This document shows positions 1 through 7,696 of a stretch of DNA of 64,000 bases, piece after piece (within the stretch, counting starts at the first letter, position 1; every line of letters starts with the position of its first letter). The notes below the pieces were generated by a model. The model saw nothing but the letters and a program-made list of their open reading frames with translations, searched no databases and was not told the origin of the DNA. Source of the DNA: Nonomuraea candida (GTDB lineage Bacteria; Actinomycetota; Actinomycetes; Streptosporangiales; Streptosporangiaceae); assembly GCF_000725485.1 (NCBI RefSeq), contig NZ_JOAG01000038.1:18779-82778 (forward strand). The letters are read 5' to 3'. Made by a program: the position numbers and the translations under genes.

Positions 1-540
1 CTCAACCCGGCCGTCGCCACCTGGACCGACGCCACCGTCGACCTCAAGGCGACCACCGGCAGCACGCGGCTCTACCTGGTCTTCCCCGGCGCCGAGGCGA
101 ACGTCAACTGGCTGCGGCTCAACGCCTGGCCCACCGGCCGGTTGCAGTCCTCCAACTACCCCGACCGCTATGTCCGGCATGCCAGCTTCGACGTGCTCCT
201 CCACGTGAACCCCGCCATCGCGGACTCACAGTGGCGGATCGTGCCGGGCCTGGCCGATGCGACCGGCGACCACGTGTCCATCGAATCGGTCAACCACCCG
301 GGCTACTACCTGCGGCACGCCGGCTTCGACTTCGCCCTCGTCCGCAACGACGGCAGCGCCCGGTTCAAAGCCGACGCGACGTTCAAACGCGTCCCCGGAC
401 TGGCCGACCCCACCGCGGTGTCGTTCCAGTCCTACAGCCATCCCGACCGCTACTTACGCCACTACCGGTTCGCTTTACGACTCGACCGGATCACCAACGA
501 CACCAGCCGAGCCGACGCTACCTACCGCATCACCGACTGA
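1..540 (+). CDS. Secreted glycosidase, C-terminal part (CBM6-like tail + AbfB module), partial
   Basis: The frame is open from the first base, so the 5' part lies outside the window. The first 45 codons (WTDATVDLKA, RLYLVF, NVNWLRLN) look like the last strands of a CBM6-type carbohydrate-binding module. From about codon 48 three beta-trefoil-like repeats follow, each with a tyrosine-arginine-histidine signature (SSNYPDRYVRH, SVNHPGYYLRH, SYSHPDRYLRH). That is the pattern of the AbfB (CBM42) arabinose-binding domain. The missing catalytic domain is probably a secreted arabinofuranosidase or related hemicellulase; this is inferred, as nothing catalytic is visible. The gene ends in a TGA followed at once by a strong terminator hairpin. 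Confidence 0.9.
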   Translation, partial: LNPAVATWTDATVDLKATTGSTRLYLVFPGAEANVNWLRLNAWPTGRLQSSNYPDRYVRHASFDVLLHVNPAIADSQWRIVPGLADATGDHVSIESVNHPGYYLRHAGFDFALVRNDGSARFKADATFKRVPGLADPTAVSFQSYSHPDRYLRHYRFALRLDRITNDTSRADATYRITD

Positions 541-548
541 CCACTACT

Positions 549-582
549 CGGTGGACGGGGACGACCCGGTCCCCGTCCACCG
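549..582 (+). terminator. Intrinsic-type terminator hairpin
   Basis: A perfect 14-bp inverted repeat (549-562 with 569-582, loop of 6) starts 9 bp after the stop codon of the glycosidase fragment. There is no U-tract, as is usual in high-GC actinobacteria. Confidence 0.8.
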
Positions 583-862
583 GGGGTCGACAGCCGCGGA
601 GCAACGCCCCCATGGCCGAACGCCAGTCCGCCGACCGGATCGTGGTCCTGGACGGCGGGCGCGCCGCCGACGCGGGCGACCACTGCTGCTTCCGGTCTGG
701 GGGACTCGCTCATCGCGCGCCCGGGCGGCGGTGGGTCTTCGCCTGCCCAGAATCGGACATTTAAGATCTACAACGTAAAGGCGCTCGGTTTGTGCAAAAT
801 TTCATTTTTTACTTCTTAAAGGCACGGGCTACGCCCGTACTCGACAATCCAAAGAAACGGTC
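583..862. other. Intergenic stretch with no supported gene
   Basis: Only shadow reading frames cross this stretch. From about 760 to 860 the base composition drops to AT-rich (runs of T and A around 805-820), unlike the flanking genes. A small hairpin, ACGGGC at 824-829 with GCCCGT at 833-838, lies just beyond the end of the convergent ABC permease gene and could terminate it. Confidence 0.5.
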
Positions 863-1699
863 TCATCGGTTGTAGAGCTTGCGTGCCCACAAGTAGCTGC
901 CCAGGGCGATGACGGCGCTCCAGGCGGCGGCCGCGAGGAACGTGGTCCCGGCGGGACGGCCGGCCAGCAGCTCGCGCAGGGTCTCGATGACGGGGGTGAA
1001 CGGCTGGTGCTCGGCGAACCAGCGCAAGGGGGCCGGCATCGACTCGGGCGGGACGAAGCCGCTGCCGAGGAAGGGCAGCACCATCAGGGGCATCGGCAGG
1101 TTGCTGGCCGTGGCGACGTTCTTGGTGACCATGGCGAGCGCGACCGACAGCCAGGTGATGGCGAAGGTGAACATGGCCAGCAGGCCGATCACGCCGAGCC
1201 AGTCGAGTGCCGAGGCGGCCGAGCGGAAGCCGATCAGCACGGCCACCAGGGTGACCGTCGTGATCGCGATGAAGTTCTGCACGAGTGCGCCGAGCACGTG
1301 TCCGGTGAGCACGGAGACGCGGGCGATGGCCATGGTCTTGAAGCGGGCGATGATGCCCTCGGTCATGTCGATGGCGACGGAGATCGCGGTTCCCTGGGCG
1401 GCGCCGGCGATCGCGGTGACGATGATGCCGGGGGTGAGGTAGCCGACGTAGGTGGCGCGGTCGCCGCCGATGCCGGCGCCCATGGTGCCGCCGAAGACGT
1501 AGACGAACAGCAGCAGGAAGACGACGGGGACGCCGGTGTAGGTGAGGATCAGGGTGGGGTAGCGCCAGAGGTGTTTGAGCTGGCGGCGGGTCATCGTCGC
1601 GGAGTCGGTGATGGCTCTCATGGCGGTCGCGGTCACGGTCGCGGTCACGGTGGTGGTCGTGGCGGTGGTCGTGGTGGTGGTCGTGGGGGTGGTGGTCAT
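863..1699 (-). CDS. ABC-2 type multidrug transporter permease (DrrB-like)
   Basis: A 278-residue integral membrane protein with about six hydrophobic segments in the ABC2_membrane pattern (segments around LILTYTGVPVVFLLLFVYV, GIIVTAIAGAAQG, LGVIGLLAMFTFAITWLSVAL, then the FVPPESMP loop). It would form the channel for the ATPase encoded just upstream, exporting a hydrophobic drug or metabolite. Its ATG overlaps the ATPase stop (ATGA), so the two are translationally coupled. The first 26 residues are almost only Thr, Ala and Val, encoded by a slipped ACC/GTC repeat; the family core starts at the internal Met of MRAITD, about residue 27, which is an alternative start. Substrate unknown. Confidence 0.93.
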   Translation of the reverse strand: MTTTPTTTTTTTATTTTVTATVTATAMRAITDSATMTRRQLKHLWRYPTLILTYTGVPVVFLLLFVYVFGGTMGAGIGGDRATYVGYLTPGIIVTAIAGAAQGTAISVAIDMTEGIIARFKTMAIARVSVLTGHVLGALVQNFIAITTVTLVAVLIGFRSAASALDWLGVIGLLAMFTFAITWLSVALAMVTKNVATASNLPMPLMVLPFLGSGFVPPESMPAPLRWFAEHQPFTPVIETLRELLAGRPAGTTFLAAAAWSAVIALGSYLWARKLYNR

Positions 1700-2646
1700 G
1701 GGGCGGGTTCCTTGGTGAGGGTGAGGAAGACGTCGTCCAGGTCGGGGGTGTGGACGGTGAGTTCGGCGACGTCGATGGCGTGGGTGTCCAGCCGGTCGAG
1801 GAGGTTCTTGAGTGTCTTGACGCCGCCGGTGTGGGGGAGGTGGGCGGTGAGGGTGGCGTCGTCGTGGGTGGTGGCGCCGAGGTGGTGGAGGGCTCTGCGG
1901 TAGGCGTTCTCGTCGGTGAAGCGGACGGCGATGTGGCCGCCGGGGACGAGTCGTTTGAGTTCGTCGGGGGTGCCGTGGGCCACGAGCCGGCCCTGGCTGA
2001 GCAGGGCGATGTGGTCGGCGAGCTGGTCGGCTTCCTCGAGGTATTGGGTGGTGAGGAAGATGGTCACGCCGTTTTGGCGGACGAGGTCTTTGACGATCTG
2101 CCACATGGTGCGGCGGCTGCGTGGGTCGAGGCCGGTGGTGGGTTCGTCGAGGAAGATGAGCCGGGGTGTGCCGACGAGGGTCATGGCGAGGTCGAGGCGG
2201 CGGCGCATGCCGCCGGAGTAGGTGGCGGCGGGCTGGTGTGCGGCGTCGGTGAGGTCGAAGCGTTCCAGGAGTTCGTGGGCGCGCCGGCGTCCGGGGGTGC
2301 GGCCGAGGTGGAGGAGGTCGGCCATGAGGCGGAGGTTCTCCTCGCCGGTGAGGAAGGTGTCGATGGCGGAGAACTGGCCGGTGACGCCGATGGCGGCGCG
2401 TACGTGGTCGGGTTCTTTGGCGGGGTCGTGGCCGGCTACGCGGATGTCGCCGGCGTCGGGCTTGATCAGGGTGGACAGGATCTGGACGGTGGTGGTCTTG
2501 CCGGCGCCGTTGGGTCCGAGCAGGGAGAAGATCGTGCCTTGCGGGATGGTGAGGTCGATGCCGCTGAGGACGGGGTGTGTGCCGTAGGACTTGCGGAGTC
2601 CGGTGACGGAGATGGCGGGGGGCCGGCTGGTGTGCATGGTGGTCAT
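1696..2646 (-). CDS. ABC transporter ATP-binding protein, daunorubicin-resistance (DrrA) family
   Basis: A 316-residue ATPase. Walker A GPNGAGKTT is at residues 44-52, the signature YSGGMRRR at about 143-150 and Walker B LIFLDEP at 163-169, followed by the TTGLDPRSR D-loop. The C-terminal 80 residues are the extension typical of DrrA/CcmA-like exporters. It would energise the permease encoded downstream with a 4-bp overlap. Transcription starts in the 2647-2848 interval, where a good promoter (TTGACA, 18 bp, TAGCTT) overlaps an inverted repeat and a TTGCGTT motif shared with the divergent regulator gene. Drug efflux is the family role; the compound cannot be told. Confidence 0.95.
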   Translation of the reverse strand: MTTMHTSRPPAISVTGLRKSYGTHPVLSGIDLTIPQGTIFSLLGPNGAGKTTTVQILSTLIKPDAGDIRVAGHDPAKEPDHVRAAIGVTGQFSAIDTFLTGEENLRLMADLLHLGRTPGRRRAHELLERFDLTDAAHQPAATYSGGMRRRLDLAMTLVGTPRLIFLDEPTTGLDPRSRRTMWQIVKDLVRQNGVTIFLTTQYLEEADQLADHIALLSQGRLVAHGTPDELKRLVPGGHIAVRFTDENAYRRALHHLGATTHDDATLTAHLPHTGGVKTLKNLLDRLDTHAIDVAELTVHTPDLDDVFLTLTKEPAP

Positions 2647-2704
2647 CTCCGGGCCGGGTTGGGCGGGGTGGCGGGCGGTTCGAGACAGTACGTGTTTGAC
2701 ATGC

Positions 2705-2739
2705 TTTGAAAGCTACGTTGCGTTCAAATTTATTGTCAA
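2705..2739 (-). promoter_or_regulatory. Promoter and likely operator of the DrrAB-type operon
   Basis: On the minus strand TTGACA (2739-2734) is followed after 18 bp by TAGCTT (2715-2710). The spacer contains TTGCGTT (2718-2724), also found in the divergent regulator promoter, and the inverted repeat TTTGAA (2705-2710) / TTCAAA (2723-2728) brackets the -10 box. Repressor binding here would block RNA polymerase. Confidence 0.65.
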
Positions 2740-2813
2740 TCGATGGAACGTGTCATCCCAGGTCGAGCCGGTGATTTTGGTGCGTTGACGCTGGCAGCGA
2801 ATGCAATGCTGCG

Positions 2814-2848
2814 TTGCGTTGGTTGGGTGCTAACGCAATAATGGGGTC
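2814..2848 (+). promoter_or_regulatory. Leaderless promoter with 7-bp inverted repeat (candidate autoregulatory operator)
   Basis: TTGCGTT (2814-2820) and AACGCAA (2832-2838) form a perfect inverted repeat with an 11-bp gap. TTGCGT is 17 bp from AATAAT (2837-2842), a plausible -35/-10 pair whose start point would coincide with the ATG at 2849. No Shine-Dalgarno sequence precedes that ATG, which fits leaderless translation. Confidence 0.5.
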
Positions 2849-3526
2849 ATGCCAGGAGGAAGGTTGACCCAGCGGGACCGCCAGCGCATCGCGGCCGGTC
2901 TCACCGAGAGGCTCTCCTATGCCGAGATCGCCAGGCGTCTTGACCGGCCGACCTCCACGATCAGCCGGGAGATCGCCCGCAACGGCGGCCCCGGCGGTTA
3001 CCGGCCGGAGCGGGCGCATCGGGCGGCGGAGCGGCGGGCGCGGCGTGGCACGCCGGTGCCGTCGCCCGGGCTGCCGGGTGGCAGGGCGGTCGGGGTGGAG
3101 GACGGGGTGATCGAGATGGCGGTCCGGATGGGGCTGCCGAAGATGATGGCGCGGGTGTTCATCGGCCTGCTGCTGTCCGAGGACGGCAGGCTCACGGCGG
3201 CGGGGCTGGCGCGCAGGTTGCAGGTCAGCCCGGCGTCCGTCTCGATGGCGGTGGGTTATCTGATCCAGCAGGGGCTGATCAGGCGTGAGCGTGATCAGCG
3301 GGGGCGTCGTGACGTGTATGTGATCGATGACGACACCTGGTACCACTCGGTGATGACCGGTGCGCGGCAGACGCTGGAGGCGGCGGAGGCGGCGAGGAAG
3401 GCGGCGGAGGCGTTCGGGCCGGACACGGTGGTGGGGCGGCGGATGGCGCGGGGTGGGATGTTCCTGGAGCGGATCAGCCTGGACCTGCTGGAGTCGACCG
3501 AGCGCTGGCGCGGCCTCCTGTCGTGA
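2849..3526 (+). CDS. HTH_38 + MarR/GbsR-like transcriptional regulator
   Basis: A 225-residue regulator with two DNA-binding modules. Residues about 5-45 (LTQRDRQRIAAGL, SYAEIARRLDRPTSTISREI) are an IS30-transposase-type HTH_38 helix-turn-helix. Residues about 85-160 (AAGLARRLQVSPASVSMAVGYL, then RRERDQRGRRDVY) are a MarR/GbsR-like winged helix with its wing. The C-terminus is charged and helical, probably for dimerisation. It is divergent from the DrrAB-type exporter and shares the TTGCGTT motif with it, so it most likely represses the exporter and itself; the inducer would be the exported compound. No transposase catalytic domain is present. The ATG has no ribosome-binding site and fits a leaderless transcript. 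Confidence 0.85.
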   Translation: MPGGRLTQRDRQRIAAGLTERLSYAEIARRLDRPTSTISREIARNGGPGGYRPERAHRAAERRARRGTPVPSPGLPGGRAVGVEDGVIEMAVRMGLPKMMARVFIGLLLSEDGRLTAAGLARRLQVSPASVSMAVGYLIQQGLIRRERDQRGRRDVYVIDDDTWYHSVMTGARQTLEAAEAARKAAEAFGPDTVVGRRMARGGMFLERISLDLLESTERWRGLLS

Positions 3527-3563
3527 TCGGTTCGGGGTGACTCCGGTGTGCGTGTGATCGCTC

Positions 3564-3583
3564 GCGCGGGCCGGGCCCCGCGC
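3564..3583. terminator. Hairpin between the MarR-like and AraC-like genes
   Basis: GCGCGGG (3564-3570) and CCCGCGC (3577-3583) form a 7-bp stem with a 6-base loop, 37 bp after the regulator stop and upstream of the convergent AraC-type gene end. It could act in both directions. Confidence 0.4.
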
Positions 3584-3646
3584 AGGGGGCTGCCGGCCGC
3601 GCCGCGTGTCGCCCCGGTCGTCACCTCCGCCTGATCGCGGCCGGGG

Positions 3647-4618
3647 TCAGCGGAAGGAGCGGCGGTAGGCGGCCGGGGTGGTGCGCAGGGCGGTGTGGAA
3701 GCGGCGGCGGAGGTTGACCGCCGAGGAGAGGCCGACGCGGGTGGCGATGGTCTCGACGGGCAGGTCGGTCTCCTCCAGTAGTGCGCGGGTGGCGGCCAGG
3801 CGGCGTTCCAGCAGCCAGCGGGCGGGCGGGACGCCGAGCTGGTCGGCGAACTGGCGGGTGAGGGTGCGGGGGGAGACGCCCAGGTAGGCGGCCATGTCCT
3901 CGACGGTGATGGGCTCGGACAGGTGGGCGAGCAGCCATTCGAGCAGGGGTGCCAGGGAGTCGGGCATGGGGCCGGTGGTGGGGAGTGGCGGGTACTGGCG
4001 CTGGCAGCCCTCGCGGTGCGGGCCGGCGGCGAGCTGGCGGCCGATGCGCATGGCGTGGGCCGCGCCGTGCTCCTGCAGCACCTGGTGGAGGCAGAGGTCG
4101 AGGGTGGCGGCCGAGGCGCCGGCGGTGGCGACGTCGCCGTGGTCGACGTAGATGACGGTGTCGTCGGGGATGACGCGGGGGTGGCGGGCGGCGAGCTCGC
4201 CGGACAGCTCCCAGTGGACGGAGGCGCGGCGGCCGTCCAGGAGTCCCAGGGCGGCGGGGATGAAGATGCCGGCGCAGACGGCGACGATGCGGGCGCCCCG
4301 GTCGTGGGCCCGGGAGACCGCGCGCAGCACGGCGGGGGAGGGGGTGAGGGTCCAGCCGGCGACGATCACGGTGCGGGCGTCGTCGAGGGCTTCGAGGCCG
4401 TGCTCGACCTGGATGGGGACGTCGAGGGTGGTGGGCAGGGAGCCGGGGTGCTCGGCGCACAGGGTGAAGCTGTAGTGGCGGGGGATGTCGGGGCCGTGGT
4501 AGCCGAAGACGGCCGAGGCGGAGGTGACGGGGTAGAGCTCCTGGCCGGGGGCGACCAGGGCGACCACGCGGTGCGGGCCGGGAGGTGTCGCGAGGGGGTC
4601 CCCGCAGTCCAGCAACAT
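3647..4618 (-). CDS. GlxA/FtrA-type regulator: DJ-1/PfpI domain + AraC helix-turn-helix
   Basis: A 323-residue protein. The first 170 residues are a class I glutamine-amidotransferase-like (DJ-1/PfpI) fold with the elbow VAVCAGIFIPAALGLLDGR, which carries the usual nucleophile-position Cys. The last 100 residues are a double AraC helix-turn-helix (ITVEDMAAYLGVSPRTLTRQF and TIATRVGLSSAVNLRRRF). Proteins of this type sense small amides or are ligand-binding derivatives of amidotransferases; the ligand is unknown. It is divergent from an MFS pump with a 72-bp gap holding a near-palindrome, so the pump is its likely target. The start is the ATG of MLLDCGD. An open frame continues far upstream, but that is antisense to the MFS gene. 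Confidence 0.92.
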   Translation of the reverse strand: MLLDCGDPLATPPGPHRVVALVAPGQELYPVTSASAVFGYHGPDIPRHYSFTLCAEHPGSLPTTLDVPIQVEHGLEALDDARTVIVAGWTLTPSPAVLRAVSRAHDRGARIVAVCAGIFIPAALGLLDGRRASVHWELSGELAARHPRVIPDDTVIYVDHGDVATAGASAATLDLCLHQVLQEHGAAHAMRIGRQLAAGPHREGCQRQYPPLPTTGPMPDSLAPLLEWLLAHLSEPITVEDMAAYLGVSPRTLTRQFADQLGVPPARWLLERRLAATRALLEETDLPVETIATRVGLSSAVNLRRRFHTALRTTPAAYRRSFR

Positions 4619-4630
4619 GGCGCAAATGTA

Positions 4631-4649
4631 CCCAATGATGTCATTTGGG
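4631..4649. promoter_or_regulatory. Imperfect palindrome between AraC-type regulator and MFS gene
   Basis: CCCAATGA (4631-4638) faces TCATTTGGG (4641-4649); the arms match except for one extra base. It sits in the only non-coding DNA between the two divergent genes and is a reasonable operator. Confidence 0.45.
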
Positions 4650-4690
4650 ACACCGGTGGTCTGAGCTGGAAAGATCCAGAATGAGGGCTC

Positions 4691-5890
4691 ATGTGGACGA
4701 GGAACTTCACCCTCTACTTCGGCGCCCGCACCATCTCGCTGCTCGGCGACGCGATGATGCCCGTCGCCTCGGCGCTGGCGATCGGGAAAGTGTACGGGAT
4801 CGCGGGCGTCGGCTACGTGCTGGCCCTGTGGACCGCGTCGGCCGTGCTGGTCATGCTGTTCGGCGGGGTGGTCGCCGACCGGATCGGCGCCCGGCGGCTG
4901 ATGATCGGCGCGGACGTGGCCAGGGTCGTCACGCAGGGCGTCGTGGCGGTCGCCTTCCTCGACGGCGTCCCGCCGTACGCCCTGCTGCTGGCGACGGCGT
5001 TCGTGTCGGGCCTGGCCGCCGGGGTGTTCGAGCCGGGCGTGGGCGGCATGGTGCCCCTGGTCGCCCGGGACCCGCAGCGGGCCAACGCGACACTGAAGAT
5101 CGCCGAGGCGGTCACCCAGCTGGCGGGGCCCGCGCTGGCCGGGGTGCTCGTCGTCGTCGCGGGGCCGGTCGTCGTCTACACCGTGGACGCCGCGACGTTC
5201 CTGGTCAGCGGGGTGTGCCTGCTGCTGGTCCGGGTCGCCGTGCCCCGGCCGGCGCCCTCCGACGTGCTGAGCGACCTGCGCAGGGGCTGGCAGGAGTTCC
5301 GGGCCAGGAGCTGGATGTGGTCGGTCATCCTGGTCTGGGTGTTCTGGGGCGTCCTGGTGGTCGGGCCGTACGTGCCGCTGTCCTCGCAGGTCATCGGGGC
5401 CGACTACGGCTGGGTGATGGCGGCGCTCGGCCTCGGCACCGTGCTGGGCGGGCTGGTGGCGATCCGGCTCCGGCCGCGCAGGCCGCTGGCCGCCGGGGCG
5501 GTGGCGCTGAGCGGGTACGTGGCGGTGCCCCTGACCGTCGCGCTCGGCCTGCCGCTGCCGCTGCTGATGGCCGGGCACCTGCTCGGCGGGTGCGCCTGGG
5601 CGTTCTGGTCGGTGATGTGGTCCACCAGCGTGCAGACCCAGGTCGCGCCGGACGTGCTCAACCGGGTCAACGCCTACCAGGTGGCCGGGTCCGTGGCGGG
5701 CATGGCCGCCGGGCAGGCGCTGGCCGGCCCGGCCGCCGCGCTGGTCGAACCGCGCACGTTCATGCTCGGGTCGGCCCTGGTGGCGGCCGGTGTGGTGGCG
5801 GCCCTGCTGTCGATCGGGCCGGTCAGGCGGCTGGGCCGCGCCTCCCGGCGGGAGCCGGCGGACCGGCCGCTCCCGGCTCCGGCCGGCTAG
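4691..5890 (+). CDS. MFS transporter (DHA3/MFS_3-like efflux family)
   Basis: A 399-residue membrane protein with about 12 hydrophobic segments. It begins FTLYFGARTISLLGDAMMPVA, the N-terminal pattern of the enterobactin-exporter/DHA3 branch, and has the loop 2-3 motif GGVVADRIGARRLM. It probably exports a drug or a siderophore-like metabolite by proton antiport. It is divergent from the DJ-1/AraC regulator, its probable controller. A GAGGG lies only 3 bases before the ATG. A strong hairpin follows at 6040. Confidence 0.92.
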   Translation: MWTRNFTLYFGARTISLLGDAMMPVASALAIGKVYGIAGVGYVLALWTASAVLVMLFGGVVADRIGARRLMIGADVARVVTQGVVAVAFLDGVPPYALLLATAFVSGLAAGVFEPGVGGMVPLVARDPQRANATLKIAEAVTQLAGPALAGVLVVVAGPVVVYTVDAATFLVSGVCLLLVRVAVPRPAPSDVLSDLRRGWQEFRARSWMWSVILVWVFWGVLVVGPYVPLSSQVIGADYGWVMAALGLGTVLGGLVAIRLRPRRPLAAGAVALSGYVAVPLTVALGLPLPLLMAGHLLGGCAWAFWSVMWSTSVQTQVAPDVLNRVNAYQVAGSVAGMAAGQALAGPAAALVEPRTFMLGSALVAAGVVAALLSIGPVRRLGRASRREPADRPLPAPAG

Positions 5891-6039
5891 CCGGCGAACG
5901 CCGACAGCGGCGCCGTGCAGAGCGTCTGCTCGGCTCCGAACTCCTCGAACGTGCCGGCGGGCCGGAAGAGGAGGCGGTCCGTCGCGCGGCCGGCGATGAC
6001 GAAAGGGCACCCGCCCCTGGCAGGTCCCGCCGCGCCCCG

Positions 6040-6064
6040 CCCGCCCCCTGGAGCCGGGGGCGGG
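6040..6064. terminator. Bidirectional terminator hairpin
   Basis: CCCGCCCCC (6040-6048) pairs perfectly with GGGGGCGGG (6056-6064) around a 7-base loop, between the convergent MFS and SnoaL-like genes. The 195 bp between those genes holds no other supported feature. Confidence 0.65.
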
Positions 6065-6085
6065 TCACCGGTGGCCCTTCCGGGA

Positions 6086-6526
6086 TCAGGCGGGCTGGTC
6101 CTTCTCCGCGGGGAGCCAGGCCTGGAGGTTCGCCGGGTCGAACGGGATCGAGATGTGCTCGTGGGTGATCGCCCACGAGCCGTTCGACCGGCGCAGGCAG
6201 ACGGTCGAGCGTACCCAGATCGAGGCCTGCTGCCCGTTCCTGCGCTTGCCCGAGTCCAGGTGGAGCATGTGCACGAACGCGGTGTCACCGCTGGTCACGA
6301 TGGACAGGTCGTGCGTTTCCAGGCTGATGGGGCCGTCGTAGCCGTCGAACCACCGCACGAAGTTGCGGCGCACCGCCTCCGTCCCCGCGAACTGCAGCGG
6401 GGGGACGACGTCGTAATAGACGATGTCGGGCGAGTAGAGCGACATGAGCCGGTCGACGTCCTTGGCCTCGCAGGCCCGGGCCCGGCTGTCCAGGACGGTC
6501 CTGATCTCGGACTCGTTCGACGTCAT
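6086..6526 (-). CDS. SnoaL-like / NTF2-fold protein
   Basis: A 146-residue protein with the alpha+beta barrel pattern of the SnoaL/DUF4440 group: EIRTVLDSRARACEAKDVDRLMSLYSPDIVYYD at the start, then FAGTEAVRRNFVRWF, and strands such as FVHMLHL and WVRSTVCLRR ending in WAITHEHIS. Members are polyketide cyclases, isomerases or ligand-binding proteins; the reaction cannot be told. The ATG of MTSNE is chosen because GGAGG lies six bases upstream; an upstream in-frame ATG at 6562 lacks such a site. Confidence 0.85.
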   Translation of the reverse strand: MTSNESEIRTVLDSRARACEAKDVDRLMSLYSPDIVYYDVVPPLQFAGTEAVRRNFVRWFDGYDGPISLETHDLSIVTSGDTAFVHMLHLDSGKRRNGQQASIWVRSTVCLRRSNGSWAITHEHISIPFDPANLQAWLPAEKDQPA

Positions 6527-6578
6527 CGCATCCTCCGTCATATCCGGCCGCGGCCGGCTCACCCGGCCCGCGGTCCCT

Positions 6579-7211
6579 GTGCTGTCAGTGATCCGACGAC
6601 GCGGCCCCGGCGAATGTGAGGCCGGCGAAGGTTACGTCACCGAGCTGCGCGTCGCCGTCGAACTGCTCGGCAAGGAGATCGAGGATCGGCGGCAGGGCGC
6701 GGACCTGGTGGTGCCGGCGCTGCTGGACACGCTGCTGCTGTACATCCTGCGGGCCTGGTTCGACGTCTCGGCGGAGCACTGCAAGATCGGCGGCTGGGCG
6801 GCCGCGCTGGCCGATCCGGCCGTCGGCGCCGCGCTCGACGGCATCCACCGCGACCCTTCCCACCCGTGGACGGTCGAGTCGCTCGGCCGCCGCGCGGGGC
6901 TGTCCCGCGCGGCGTTCTCCCGCCGGTTCACCCAGTTCGTCGGGCAGCCGCCGCTGACCTATCTGACCTGGTGGAGGCTGGGCACGGCCGCGCGGATGCT
7001 GCGCGACTCCGACGCCGCGCTGAGCGAGATCGCCGCCGCGATCGGCTACGGCTCGGAGTTCGCCTTCGCCAACGCCTTCAAGCGCGAGTACGCCATGGCC
7101 CCCGGCAAGTACCGCCGCCTGGGCTGCCCGGCGCCGGGCCGGGCGGCGGCAGGAGCCGCGCCGGCCGCCGGCTCCCGACAACTCGCGCACGACGACGATC
7201 GGACGGCCTGA
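6579..7211 (+). pseudogene. AraC-family regulator, N-terminal half missing
   Basis: The reading frame encodes the back half of a cupin-AraC regulator: a linker helix (VPALLDTLLLYILRAWF), DPAVGAALDGIHRDPSHPWTVESL and a complete double helix-turn-helix (LSRAAFSRRFTQFVGQPPLTYL and EIAAAIGYGSEFAFANAFKREY). Relatives are about 300 residues with a cupin sensor domain of roughly 170 residues first. Here the frame has only GTG candidates at 6579 and 6588, and the upstream DNA is the promoter side of the SnoaL-like gene. The sensor domain is therefore absent, and the gene is probably a truncated remnant. A short constitutive DNA-binding protein is the alternative. Confidence 0.7.
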
Positions 7212-7315
7212 TCGGACGGCCTGATCGGGCGCCGGGAGGCGCGGGCGTGCGTCGCGGCTCTTCGGTGGTACCTTCTCCCGGTGGTCAGACCGCGGCCGGG
7301 TGAAGAGGGTGTTCC

Positions 7316-7645
7316 GTGGGCAAGCAGTTGACGGAGATGCTCAAGGGGACGCTGGAGGGTCTCGTCCTGGCGATCCTGTCCGACCGGCCCGCGTACGGCT
7401 ACGAGATCACCGCGTGGCTGCGCGATCAGGGCTTCTCCGACATCGCCGAGGGCACCGTCTACGCGCTGCTGGTCAGGGTGGAGCGGCGCGGGCTCGTCGA
7501 CGTGGAGAAGGTCCCCTCCGACAAGGGGCCGCCGCGCAAGGTCTACTCGCTGAACGCGCACGGCCGGGAATATCTCGAGGAGTTCTGGCGGACGTGGGGC
7601 TTTCTGGCGGAACGGCTCGAACGGCTCCGCGATGAAGGAAGATGA
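7316..7645 (+). CDS. PadR-family transcriptional regulator
   Basis: A 109-residue PadR winged-helix protein: LKGTLEGLVLAILSDRPAYGYEIT, then EGTVYALLVRVERRGLVDVE and the wing GPPRKVYSLNAHGREYLEEF. It starts at GTG 7316. The next gene, an unrelated small lipoprotein, starts 51 bp downstream; no transporter is adjacent, so its target is not evident. PadR proteins usually repress a neighbouring membrane-protein or efflux gene. Confidence 0.93.
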   Translation: MGKQLTEMLKGTLEGLVLAILSDRPAYGYEITAWLRDQGFSDIAEGTVYALLVRVERRGLVDVEKVPSDKGPPRKVYSLNAHGREYLEEFWRTWGFLAERLERLRDEGR

Positions 7646-7696
7646 GACCTCTCCGGCGCCGGAGGGGCGGCTCGACCGCGAGCGAAAGGACCGACG

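Noticed and set aside
3647..6010. A 787-codon minus-strand open frame
   Set aside because: Only the part from 4618 downwards resembles a protein; upstream it is antisense to the intact MFS gene in GC-rich DNA.
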